Shown here: positions 49,161 through 57,254 of the stretch, piece by piece
Position numbering within the stretch: the stretch's first letter is position 1
Layout of the letters: the number at the start of each line of letters is the position of its first letter
Source: DASRDZ01 sp035569495
GTDB taxonomy: Bacteria; Chloroflexota; Dormibacteria; Aeolococcales; Aeolococcaceae
Direction of reading: 5' to 3'
DNA length: 64,000 nucleotides
Assembly: GCA_035569495.1 (NCBI GenBank)
Contig: DATMMX010000039.1
Span: 54,826-118,825, forward strand
Program-made: the position numbers and the translations under genes
Notes under the pieces: model-generated
What the model was told of the DNA's origin: nothing
Databases searched by the model: none
Seen by the model: the letters and a program-made list of their open reading frames with translations, nothing else

Positions 49161-49173
49161 TACCCTCGCGGCC
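49161..49173 (+). promoter_or_regulatory. Leaderless promoter -10 element
   Basis: TACCCT (49161-49166), immediately after the stop of the upstream gene, lies 7 nt before GTG 49174. Confidence 0.45.
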
Positions 49174-50124
49174 GTGACCGACCAGGACACCGCCGAGCCG
49201 GTCGACGTCGCCGCCGTGGTCGCCGGCATCGAGGCGGAGGTGGCCAGGCGGCGCGCCGCGGGCGAGTACCCCGAGGACCTGCTCCGCCGCCTCGCCGTCG
49301 AGTTCCACGACGTCGCCGACGAGCGCACCTCGCTGGAGGAGCTGGCCCACATCGAGACGGTGCGTCCGCTGGTCTCGACGCGCAGCCGCCTCGCCCCCGC
49401 GGCGGTGTTCACCAAGAAGCTGCTGCGCCGCGCGGTGGCCTGGTACGTCAGGCCGATCGCCGAGGACCAGTCGCGCTTCAACTTCGCGCTGCTGCACGAG
49501 GTTCGCACCCTGCGCGAGCGGGTCGAAATGCTTGACAGCGCCTGGGTCCGCCCCCACGGCTCACCGCCGCGCGAGGCCGGAGCGCTGGTGCTCGACCTCA
49601 CCGCCGCGCGCCTTGCGATCCTCGACGTCGCCCTGCGCGGCCTGCCGCCCGGCCCGGTGGTGGTGCTGTGGTGGGCCGACGACGCGCTGCTGCGCGCCCT
49701 GGTGTCGCGCGGCCTCGCCGTGGAGACGGCGACGCGCGACGGTGCCATGGCGCTGGCCGCGCGCGCCGCGGGAGTGCGCGTCCACGACACGGACCCGATC
49801 GCCTTCCTACGCGACTGCGGGCCCACCCTCGGCGCGGTGCTGGCCCCCGGGTTGATGCCAATGCTGACACCATCTGAGGCGCTCGCCCTGGTGCCGCTGG
49901 CGGCCGCCGCGCTGCGCGAGCAGGGATGCGTGTACTTCGACGCGCCCGACCCCGCCGGCCCCGGCGTTCCCGCCGATCCCGCGCTGATCGACCCGGGCTT
50001 CCGCCGCTGGGTGTCGCGCGACACGGTCACGTTGCTCTGCGAGGCGGCGGGCCTGCGCGGCATCGAGGTCGAGCCGTTGGGCACCGCGCTCTGGCACGCG
50101 GTGACGGCGCGCCGGCTGGCATGA
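49174..50124 (+). CDS. Glycosyltransferase-associated protein with degenerate methyltransferase domain
   Basis: A 316-residue protein. Residues ~1-120: VARRRAAGEYPEDLLRRL, then LLRRAVAWYVRPIAEDQ, FNFALLHEVRTL and a short coiled coil, the same N-terminal block as in 36611. Residues ~140-316 follow the strand order of a class I SAM methyltransferase (VVVLWWADDALLRALVSRGL, VRVHDTDPIAFL, a final pair of strands with ALWHAV). The glycine-rich SAM motif (usually DxGxGxG) reads LWWADDA, so SAM binding is doubtful. Possibly a scaffold derived from a methyltransferase. The stop overlaps the next GT4 start (ATGA). Confidence 0.68.
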   Translation: MTDQDTAEPVDVAAVVAGIEAEVARRRAAGEYPEDLLRRLAVEFHDVADERTSLEELAHIETVRPLVSTRSRLAPAAVFTKKLLRRAVAWYVRPIAEDQSRFNFALLHEVRTLRERVEMLDSAWVRPHGSPPREAGALVLDLTAARLAILDVALRGLPPGPVVVLWWADDALLRALVSRGLAVETATRDGAMALAARAAGVRVHDTDPIAFLRDCGPTLGAVLAPGLMPMLTPSEALALVPLAAAALREQGCVYFDAPDPAGPGVPADPALIDPGFRRWVSRDTVTLLCEAAGLRGIEVEPLGTALWHAVTARRLA

Positions 50125-51305
50125 GGCTGGGCATCGTCGTTCCCCGGTACGGACCGGGGATCGTCGGCGGCGCGGAGACGCTCTGCCGCGACTACGCGCA
50201 GCGCCTGCACGCCGCCGGGCACGACGTCGAGGTGCTCACCACCTGCGCGCGCGACCACTTCTCGTGGAGCAACGAGCTGCCCGCGGGACCGGTGCTGGTC
50301 GACGGCATCACCGTGCACCGTTTTCCGGTGACCACGCCGAAGGACCACGGCGCGGTGACCATGCTGCACGCGCGGCTCGACGCCGGTTTCCGGCTCGACC
50401 CCGCCGGCGAGCGCCGCTGGGTGGAGAACACCGGCTACAGCGAGCCGATGATGGCGGCGATCGCCGGGGCGGCGCAGCGCGTCGACGCCTTGCTGTTCGC
50501 GCCCTACCTGTTCGCCTCGACGGTGTTCGGCGCGCGCGTCGCGCCGCAGAAGTCGCTGGTGATTCCCTGCCTGCACGACGAGGCCTACGCGCGCTTCGGC
50601 ATCGTGCAGGAGACGCTGCGCGGCGTCGCCGGGCTGATCTTCAACTCCGCGCCCGAGTGCGAGCTGGCGGCGCGGCTGCTCGGCGACCGCATGCCGCCGC
50701 ATCACGTCGTCGGCGTCGGCTTCGACGAGCCGGACGCGCTCGACGCCGCGCAGTGGCGCCGACGCACGCGCGTCGACGGCGACCTGGTCGCCTACGCCGG
50801 GCGGCGCGAGATCGCCAAGAACTTCCCGCTGCTGCTGCAGTGGATGAGCGCGTACGGCGAGGGCCTGTCGCGGCGCGGCCCGGCGACGCTGCTGGCCATG
50901 GGCAGCGGCGAGATCCGCGCCCCGCGCAGCGCGCGCGGCGTGGTGCACGACCTGGGCTTCGTGTCGCAGCACGAGAAGCTGGAGGCGTTCGCCGCCTCGG
51001 TGGCGACGGCGCAGCTCTCGCTCAACGAGTCGTTCTCCTACGTGCTGATGGAGAGCTGGCTGGCGGGGACGCCGGTGATCGTCCACGCCGACTGCGCGGT
51101 GACGCGAACCCACTGCGCGGAGAGCGGCGGCGGGTTGTGGGTGCGCGACGCCGAGGGGTTCGCCGAAGCACTCGACCGCCTGCGCGCCGACGCAACCTTG
51201 CGCAACCGACTGGCGGCGAGTGGCGCACGCTACGTGCGCAGCGAGTATTCGTGGCCCGCGGTGCTCGGCCGGCTGGAGCGCGCGGTGCAGGACCTGGCCG
51301 CATGA
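50121..51305 (+). CDS. GT4 family glycosyltransferase
   Basis: A 394-residue GT-B glycosyltransferase. Seen: IVVPRYGPGIVGGAETL, LTTCARDHFSWSN (as in 35421: LTTCAEDYVSWAN), VAYAGRREIAKNFPLL and the donor-site NESFSYVLME (EX7E). The shared N-terminal phrases make it a paralogue of 35421 and 46729. It sits between the methyltransferase-like protein and the 361-residue GT4, all coupled by ATGA overlaps. Confidence 0.9.
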   Translation: MRLGIVVPRYGPGIVGGAETLCRDYAQRLHAAGHDVEVLTTCARDHFSWSNELPAGPVLVDGITVHRFPVTTPKDHGAVTMLHARLDAGFRLDPAGERRWVENTGYSEPMMAAIAGAAQRVDALLFAPYLFASTVFGARVAPQKSLVIPCLHDEAYARFGIVQETLRGVAGLIFNSAPECELAARLLGDRMPPHHVVGVGFDEPDALDAAQWRRRTRVDGDLVAYAGRREIAKNFPLLLQWMSAYGEGLSRRGPATLLAMGSGEIRAPRSARGVVHDLGFVSQHEKLEAFAASVATAQLSLNESFSYVLMESWLAGTPVIVHADCAVTRTHCAESGGGLWVRDAEGFAEALDRLRADATLRNRLAASGARYVRSEYSWPAVLGRLERAVQDLAA

Positions 51306-52387
51306 CCCGCGCGGTGCATCAACTGCTCTCCGACTTCGCCTTCGGCGACGCCATGGGCGTGATCACCCTGCAGACCCACGCGATGCTGCGCGAGATGGGC
51401 TTCGAGTCGGAGATCTACGCCGACGTCATTGACCCGCGACTGCGCGACCAGTGCCGTCCCGCCGCGCAGCTCGACCGCGATGTGCGCGACGGCGACGCGG
51501 TGATCTACCAGATGGGCATCGGCTCGCCGGTGGCGTACCTGTTCGCGCGGCTCCGCGGGCCGCGCATCGTCATGTACCACAACATCACGCCACCGGCGTA
51601 CTTCCGCGACACAAACCCGCGCGTCGCTTCGCGCCTGGTGCAGGGGCGTGAGCAGCTCGCCATGCTGGTGCCACGCGTCGAGCTGTGCGCGGGCGTGTCG
51701 CGTTTCAACGTCGAGGAGATGCGACTGCTCGGCGCGCGCCGCACCGCGGTGGTGCCGCCCGTCGCCGACATGCAGCACCTGCAGCCGCGACCCTCGCAAC
51801 CGTCGACACCGCCGCTGCTGCTCTTCGTCTCCCGCGTCGCGCCCAACAAGCGCCACGACGACCTCATCCGCGTGCTCGCCGCCCTGCGCGCCACCGCGCA
51901 GCCGGACGCGCGGCTGGCCATCGTGGGACGGTTCACCGACACCGAGGACTACGTGGCTTCGCTGCGCACACTGGCCGCGGACCTCGGCGTGGCCGACGCG
52001 GTGGACTGGACGGGACGGCTCGGCAACCAGCAGGTCGGCGACCTGTACGCGCGCGCCTCGGTGTTCGTCAGCGCCTCCGAGCACGAGGGTTTCTCGGTGC
52101 CGCTGCTGGAGGCGATGGCCTTCGACGTGCCCGTCGTCGCCTACGCGGCGGCCGCGGTGCCCGATACCCTCGACGGCGCCGGCCTGCTGCTGCGCCACAA
52201 GGACCCGCTGGCCTGGGCGGCGGTGGTGGACCGCGTCATCCGCGACGGCGCGCTGCGCGGCAGGCTGATCGCGAGCGGGCACCGCCGTCTGCGCGACTTC
52301 ACTCCCGACACCGTCCGTCGCAAGCTGGCGGACGCACTGGCGTCGATCGACGTCGTCCCGCAAGGCGTTTCGGAGGTGCCAACGTGA
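51302..52387 (+). CDS. GT4 family glycosyltransferase
   Basis: A 361-residue GT-B glycosyltransferase. Seen: the N-terminal QLLSDFAFGDAMG, IYQMGIGSPVAYLF, YHNITPPAYF, SRVAPNKRHDDLI and EGFSVPLLE (EX7E). The GDA motif and YHN-TP phrase match 37045 and the retaining GT4 group acting in cell-surface glycan clusters. It ends a three-gene coupled set. Start ATG 51302. Confidence 0.91.
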   Translation: MTRAVHQLLSDFAFGDAMGVITLQTHAMLREMGFESEIYADVIDPRLRDQCRPAAQLDRDVRDGDAVIYQMGIGSPVAYLFARLRGPRIVMYHNITPPAYFRDTNPRVASRLVQGREQLAMLVPRVELCAGVSRFNVEEMRLLGARRTAVVPPVADMQHLQPRPSQPSTPPLLLFVSRVAPNKRHDDLIRVLAALRATAQPDARLAIVGRFTDTEDYVASLRTLAADLGVADAVDWTGRLGNQQVGDLYARASVFVSASEHEGFSVPLLEAMAFDVPVVAYAAAAVPDTLDGAGLLLRHKDPLAWAAVVDRVIRDGALRGRLIASGHRRLRDFTPDTVRRKLADALASIDVVPQGVSEVPT

Positions 52388-52392
52388 TCCCG

Positions 52393-52403
52393 TATCATTC
52401 CGC
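52393..52403 (+). promoter_or_regulatory. Leaderless promoter -10 element of gmd
   Basis: TATCAT (52393-52398) lies 5 nt before GTG 52404 or 11 nt before ATG 52410, favouring the GTG. Confidence 0.4.
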
Positions 52404-53396
52404 GTGCCCATGAAGTCCGCGCTCATCACCGGCGTCACCGGCCAGGACGGCGCCTATCTCGCCGAGCACCTGCTCGCGCAGGGATACAACGTGTACGGCC
52501 TGGTGCACGGCCAGAACAACCCGCGCCTCGCCGCCATCGAACGCCTGGTGCCCGGCATCGAGTTCGTCGAGGGCGACCTGCTCGACCAGTCGTCGCTGAT
52601 CGCCGCGCTGGAGACCTGCCAGCCCAACGAGGTGTACAACCTCGGCGCCATCAGCTTCGTCGGGCTGTCCTTCAAGCAGGCTGCGCTGACCGGTGAGGTC
52701 ACCGGGCTCGGCGTCACCCGCATGCTCGACGCCATCCGCACCGTCAACGCGCAGATCAAGTTCTATCAGGCGTCGAGCAGCGAGATGTTCGGCAAGGTGC
52801 GCGAGACGCCGCAGACCGAGGCGACGCCGTTCCACCCCCGCTCGCCGTACGGCGTGGCCAAGGTGTACGGGCACTACATCACCGTCAACTACCGCGAGTC
52901 GTACGGCATCTACGCCTGCAGCGGCATCCTCTTCAACCACGAGTCGCCGCGGCGTGGCATGGAGTTCGTCACCCGCAAGATCACCAACGGCGTGGCCAAG
53001 ATCAAGCTGGGCCTGCAGAAACAGCTCGCCCTGGGCAACCTCGACGCGCAGCGCGACTGGGGCTTCGCCGGTGACTACGTGCGCGCCATGCACCTCATGA
53101 TGCAGAAGGACACCGCCGAGGACTACGTCATTGCCACCGGCGAGACGCACAGCGTGCGCGAGTTCCTCGAGCTGGCCTTCCGCCACGTCGGCCTCGACTG
53201 GGAGGAGCACGTGGTCAGCGACCCGCGCTTCATGCGTCCCGCCGAGGTGGACGTGCTCATCGGCGACGCCACCAAGGCGCGCACCCAGCTCGGCTGGTCG
53301 CCGACGGTGAGCTTCCCCGAGCTGGTCGGCATGATGGTCGACAACGACATGCGCATGCAGCAGCGCCAGCAGACGCAGGAGCCGGACAGCTTCTAG
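52404..53396 (+). CDS. gmd: GDP-mannose 4,6-dehydratase
   Basis: A 330-residue extended short-chain dehydrogenase converting GDP-mannose to GDP-4-keto-6-deoxymannose, the branch point to GDP-rhamnose, GDP-fucose and GDP-perosamine. Seen: ITGVTGQDGAYLAEHLL (NADP loop), YNLGAISFVGLSF, SSSEMFG, YGVAKVYGHYITVNYRE with the catalytic Tyr-Lys, NHESPRRG and QRDWGFAGDYV. Start GTG 52404 or ATG 52410. No reductase partner lies directly beside it. Confidence 0.95.
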   Translation: MPMKSALITGVTGQDGAYLAEHLLAQGYNVYGLVHGQNNPRLAAIERLVPGIEFVEGDLLDQSSLIAALETCQPNEVYNLGAISFVGLSFKQAALTGEVTGLGVTRMLDAIRTVNAQIKFYQASSSEMFGKVRETPQTEATPFHPRSPYGVAKVYGHYITVNYRESYGIYACSGILFNHESPRRGMEFVTRKITNGVAKIKLGLQKQLALGNLDAQRDWGFAGDYVRAMHLMMQKDTAEDYVIATGETHSVREFLELAFRHVGLDWEEHVVSDPRFMRPAEVDVLIGDATKARTQLGWSPTVSFPELVGMMVDNDMRMQQRQQTQEPDSF

Positions 53397-53401
53397 GCGT
53401 C

Positions 53402-53442
53402 GCTCACGGCAGGCCCGGGCGCGGGGGGCGCGACCGGTGAGC
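53402..53442. terminator. Possible hairpin between convergent genes
   Basis: GCTCAC (53402-53407) can pair with GTGAGC (53437-53442), enclosing a GC-rich loop. Weak; located between the gmd and NYN stops. Confidence 0.2.
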
Positions 53443-53444
53443 CG

Positions 53445-54272
53445 TCAGGCGTCCCGGCTGCCGAACAGCCGGTGGGCGATGCGGCGCACCCCGCGGCCGC
53501 CGTCGGTGTCGGCCTCGGTGTCGGGCGGGGCGGTCGTTTCGGGCGCCGCCACCACTGGGGCGTCCGCGGCCTCGGCGATCCCGGCCGCGCTGAGAGCCTC
53601 CGCCATCGCCGTGTCAGGGGCCGCCGGGCCCCGGCCCGCCCCCGGTCCATGCTGCCCCGGCCGCCGGTCGTCCGAGAGCTGCTTGAAGCGCGCCTCGCCG
53701 AGCCGGTGGCACCACACCCCCGGCGCCCCCGCCAACCCGGTCGGCACCGCGCCGTCCGGCGCCACCCAGGTGGCCAGCTCGACCGCCCCGTCCCGGCCGC
53801 CGAGCATCTCCAGCATCGGCCACAGCGCGCCGTCACCCGCGAACAGCACGGCGGTGTCGTACACGCCGCGGTCGAGGGCATCGACCACCGCGCTGGCCAG
53901 CGCCACGCTCAGCCCGCTCTGCCAGTGCCCGCCGCCCTGGTCCTGCGACGGCCCGACCATCACCGCCGCCCCCTCCAGCTCCCAGCGCCGCACCCGTTCG
54001 AGCTGGCCGCGGTGCACCTCGGGGTCGAAGTGCCGGATGAGAACGTGCAGCCCGGCCAGCCGCCGCTCGCTGCGCCGCGCTCCCATGGGCGGCTGCTTGA
54101 CCACCACGCCGGCCAGCGCCGCGGGCGACACGTTGCCGAACCACGCGGGCGGCGGCGCGCCCCTGGGCGCGAAGAGCTGGCGCGCAGACGTGTACGCGTA
54201 CCAGTAGTCGACGAAGACCCCGATGCGACGCACCGTCTCGGTCGACTGGGAACCCACTCCTTGGCGTGCCAC
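53445..54272 (-). CDS. NYN/LabA-like domain protein, degenerate
   Basis: A protein of ~275 residues with a PIN-like NYN domain in the first two thirds: IGVFVDYWYAYTSAR, then VALASAVVDALDRGVYDTAVLFAGDG and WPMLEML, as in LabA/DUF88 proteins, often metal-dependent RNases. The usual D-x-x-N reads D-Y-W-Y and the GDGD motif reads GDGA, so some metal ligands are missing and activity is uncertain. The last 75 residues are Pro/Ala/Glu-rich and disordered. Start unclear: GTG 54272 has GGGAG 6 nt upstream; TTG 54287 and GTG 54257 are alternatives. Divergent from the transmembrane sigma gene; the 250-bp region between them is poorer in GC than its surroundings. Confidence 0.6.
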   Translation of the reverse strand: MARQGVGSQSTETVRRIGVFVDYWYAYTSARQLFAPRGAPPPAWFGNVSPAALAGVVVKQPPMGARRSERRLAGLHVLIRHFDPEVHRGQLERVRRWELEGAAVMVGPSQDQGGGHWQSGLSVALASAVVDALDRGVYDTAVLFAGDGALWPMLEMLGGRDGAVELATWVAPDGAVPTGLAGAPGVWCHRLGEARFKQLSDDRRPGQHGPGAGRGPAAPDTAMAEALSAAGIAEAADAPVVAAPETTAPPDTEADTDGGRGVRRIAHRLFGSRDA

Positions 54273-54531
54273 CGAGCACTCCCGCAAGCGTTGACGACGA
54301 CGGCTCGCGCCCCTCTGCTCCGTTGGCCGTCCCTATTCCGACGGCCGGCGCGATTTTCGTCAGAGCTCTTACTGCTGAGGATGGTGCCACAAAGGTCTGC
54401 TGCGGCGAAATGTCGCCAACTACGACGTGTTCTGCACCGCCCGCTGACACATGCAACAACACAGACATTGTCGGAGTCCCGCACAATACGGGGACCCGGC
54501 GGGGTGTACGGGCGGTTGGGAAGGGTTTGAC

Positions 54532-56478
54532 ATGTCGGTGATCCAGCACCTCTGGAGGGGACGTCGGGTCAGGGTCGCGGGCGCCGTCGAACAGGTGGCC
54601 GTCCAGCGCCCCGAGGACATGGCGGCGATCTACCAGGAGTACCGCGGCCTGGTCTACCGGCGCTGCCTGGGCACGCTCGGCGACGAGCAGGCCGCCGAGG
54701 ACGCCACCCAGGACGTCTTCGTGGCGGGGCTGGCCAACTTCGAGCAGGTCCAGCACGACGTCGTGCGCGGCCTGCTGGACATCGCCCGGACCATCTCCTA
54801 CGAGCGCAACCGCCGCCCCGCCCGCGAGGTCAGCCTCGCCGACCCCGCCCAGCACCGCAACGGCCACTCCCATGACGACCCGGCGGAGATCGCCGAGCGC
54901 CACGGCGAGCTCGATGAGGTGTGGTCGGGGCTCAGCCCGGTGGAGCGCCGCTACGTCGCCGACAAGTTCGCAGGGTTCAGCTTCGAGGAGATCGCCCAGC
55001 GCAACCGCCGCAAGCTGGGGACGGTCAGCTCCAACCTCTTCCGCGCCCGCGAGCACGCCCGCAGCCTGCGCGGCCCGACACTCCCCGCCCTCCTCGGCGC
55101 CGCCGGCTGGCGCCGCCTCACCGGATTCGCCCACCGCGCCCGCAACGCCGCCCACTCCGCCTCCACCACGGCTGCCGCCCAGCCCATCCAGACCCTGACC
55201 CTCTCGCTCACCCTCGCCGGCCTGCTCGCCGGCGCCAGCCCGGCGATGGGCCTCGCCTCCCCCTCCCCCTCCGACCCTGCCGCGCCCACGGGCGTGGTCC
55301 CGCCCACCCAACTCCCCATCGGCGCCCCTGCCCCCGTCGCCGCCGCCGTCCCACTCCCCGGGTCCGGCCACGGCGCGAGCTACACCGCCGCCACGCCCCG
55401 TCCCGCTGCAGCCGGGGCGGCATCCGGCCTGCCGCTCGTGTCCTCCGCGTCCTCCGAGACACCGGAAGACACCGTGATCTACACCGCCGCGCCCTCGCCC
55501 AACTACGACAGCGACCATACGATCCTGGCGATCGGGCGCGGCAAGACGTGCGCCTGCTCGGTGCTCCTGCGCAGCACCGACGGCGGCGCGACGTGGACGG
55601 CCAGCTCGGGCGTGCCCGACGGCGACCAGCTCGTCCTGCCGCCCGCCTACCCGACCGACCCGCGCATCTTCGTCGGCTACCAGAACGAGGCCCCCGGGGC
55701 GACCAACTGGTGGGCTCCCAGCTTCGCGTCGAGCTTCCTGCCGCTACCGGGCCCGGCCGGTGCTCTCGCCCTCCCTGCGGGTTTTGACTCCGGCGACCAA
55801 CGGGTCATCGTCTCGTCGGCGAGCGGTGTCTGGAGCGACGACCTCATCTCGCAGGTGGTGCGTCCGCTGGTGGTTGACCCGAGCGGAAGCGGCACCCGAG
55901 CAGTGGCGACGCCGCTCGGTGCCATGGGCACGGGCGTGTTTGCCATGACCTCCACCCAGGCGGTGACGCCGGGAACGATCGCCAACGCGGTGGCAACTCC
56001 CGGCGGCCTCGCTCTCTGGGCCTGCCCGCCGAGCGGCCCTTGCGAGGAGCGCGCCACCGTGCCCATCGCAGCGCCGGCAACGCTGTCGCTGTCGCCGACC
56101 TTCGAGCGGGACCAGACCATCGCCGCGGCAGCACGGGACCACGCGGAGCTCTCCCGCGACGGCGGCAACACCTTCGTTACTCTCGATGCGCCGAGGGGCA
56201 CGTCCGGCATCGTGTCGCTCGCCCTCGGACGTCTTCGGACGGACTCTGTGCCGTTATGGATGGTCGTGCAACATGGCAATGCATACGCCCTGGAATTCTC
56301 ACCAACCAGCGATGGAAGTTGGCACGAAGTCGGCTATGGCATGCCGCAAATCACCGGTGGTCCCGGCCGCGTTGTGGTTCTCGGCACAAGCAGCGTGATG
56401 TATCTCTCCAATGCGGGCGGCCTTCTCTGCACGACCGACGACGGGAAAACCTGGGCGACACGCTGCCCCGCGGCCTGA
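54532..56478 (+). CDS. Transmembrane ECF-like sigma factor with extracellular BNR domain
   Basis: A 648-residue protein. Residues ~33-98: sigma-70 region 2 (YQEYRGLVYRRCLGTLG, EDATQDVFV). Residues ~123-175: region 4 helix-turn-helix (VERRYVADKFAGFSFEEIA, GTVSSNLFRAREHAR). Residues ~220-241: one membrane helix after a basic segment, giving N-in/C-out topology. Residues ~242-310: Pro/Ala linker. Residues ~315-648: an extracellular propeller with three Asp-boxes (STDGGATW, SRDGGNTF, TTDDGKTW) as in BNR/sialidase-type proteins. So the sigma factor and its sensor form one chain. ATG 54532 has GAAGGG 7-8 nt upstream. The final ~90 codons are noticeably lower in GC. Confidence 0.86.
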   Translation: MSVIQHLWRGRRVRVAGAVEQVAVQRPEDMAAIYQEYRGLVYRRCLGTLGDEQAAEDATQDVFVAGLANFEQVQHDVVRGLLDIARTISYERNRRPAREVSLADPAQHRNGHSHDDPAEIAERHGELDEVWSGLSPVERRYVADKFAGFSFEEIAQRNRRKLGTVSSNLFRAREHARSLRGPTLPALLGAAGWRRLTGFAHRARNAAHSASTTAAAQPIQTLTLSLTLAGLLAGASPAMGLASPSPSDPAAPTGVVPPTQLPIGAPAPVAAAVPLPGSGHGASYTAATPRPAAAGAASGLPLVSSASSETPEDTVIYTAAPSPNYDSDHTILAIGRGKTCACSVLLRSTDGGATWTASSGVPDGDQLVLPPAYPTDPRIFVGYQNEAPGATNWWAPSFASSFLPLPGPAGALALPAGFDSGDQRVIVSSASGVWSDDLISQVVRPLVVDPSGSGTRAVATPLGAMGTGVFAMTSTQAVTPGTIANAVATPGGLALWACPPSGPCEERATVPIAAPATLSLSPTFERDQTIAAAARDHAELSRDGGNTFVTLDAPRGTSGIVSLALGRLRTDSVPLWMVVQHGNAYALEFSPTSDGSWHEVGYGMPQITGGPGRVVVLGTSSVMYLSNAGGLLCTTDDGKTWATRCPAA

Positions 56479-56519
56479 TGTCACAACGGACGTAGGCCAC
56501 TTGGCGTTTAATGCCCGGT

Positions 56520-56589
56520 AGCGCTCACCTGAAGAGCGCTCGGAGCAATGGCCTTGCGGGACCCCGGCACCTCGCCGGTTGTTGAGGCC
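56520..56589 (+). promoter_or_regulatory. Possible structured leader RNA
   Basis: Between the sigma gene and the secreted-protein gene. Hairpin 1: AGCGCTC (56520-56526) with GAGCGCT (56534-56540), perfect 7 bp. Hairpin 2: GGCCT (56550-56554) with AGGCC (56585-56589), enclosing CCGGC (56564-56568) with GCCGG (56574-56578). It ends 17 nt before ATG 56607. It could be a regulatory leader; I matched it to no riboswitch class. Confidence 0.3.
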
Positions 56590-56606
56590 CGATGGGGGAG
56601 TCAAGA

Positions 56607-57254
56607 ATGACTCATGACATGCCTGTCCTGGCACGTCCAGCGCGCGCACGCGCTCGGCTGAGACGCAGACGACTTGCCGTCCTGCTGTTGCCGCCGGCAA
56701 TCGTGGCGGCGATGTTCGTACGACCGGCGACGGTGCTGGCCGTCAACGCCGAAACCGCGAACATCGATATCGCCAACGTCCAGGGGGCGTTCCTCTACCC
56801 GTGCATACCTTGCACTCCGACACTCGTCGGGCTGTCGTCGGGCGACATCACGGGCGTCGACGCCGGAGGCAACCCTTTCGAAGTCCTGTGGCCGGTGAGC
56901 GGCTCGACGGCCAACTTCACCGGGTCGATGAGCGTCAACTCCGTTTGCGGCCCCAACATGCCCGCGCCGACCGGTGGAAACTTCGGCGGCACGCTCACCA
57001 TCACGGATGCGGACCTCGTCTCCGGCGGACTCCACTCGAACGCCTCCATCACCGGCCCGTTCAGTGGCAATTGGATCGGCGGCGTTATGGTTCCCGTCAT
57101 CACCTCGTTGACAGTGACCAGCGGCAGTACGACGCTGGCGATCACCACGACGAAGGGCGCAGGTGCGGTCACGACTGTGCCCATCCCGCCCCTGATCGGG
57201 TGCAGCGGCACCCAGGCGTACACGCTCTCGGGGACTATGCTCACCGCAGCCTGA
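56607..57254 (+). CDS. Secreted protein of unknown function
   Basis: A 215-residue protein with a very basic N-terminus and hydrophobic core (residues 18-44, RRRRLAVLLLPPAIVAAMF), i.e. a long signal peptide. The rest is Gly/Thr/Ser-rich beta structure with four cysteines (two in YPCIPC) and strands such as TGSMSVNSV, GGTLTITDADLV and ITSLTVTSGSTTLAITT. No domain recognised. ATG 56607 is preceded by GGGGGAG at 6-nt spacing; ATG 56592 is less likely. It lies 128 bp after the transmembrane sigma gene and may be its target. GC is lower than in the neighbours. The stop abuts the convergent flippase stop (TGATCA). Confidence 0.7.
   Translation: MTHDMPVLARPARARARLRRRRLAVLLLPPAIVAAMFVRPATVLAVNAETANIDIANVQGAFLYPCIPCTPTLVGLSSGDITGVDAGGNPFEVLWPVSGSTANFTGSMSVNSVCGPNMPAPTGGNFGGTLTITDADLVSGGLHSNASITGPFSGNWIGGVMVPVITSLTVTSGSTTLAITTTKGAGAVTTVPIPPLIGCSGTQAYTLSGTMLTAA

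Noticed and set aside
56500..56606. Cyclic-di-GMP (GEMM) or cobalamin riboswitch before the secreted protein
   Set aside because: The expected conserved blocks are absent; only generic hairpins are visible.
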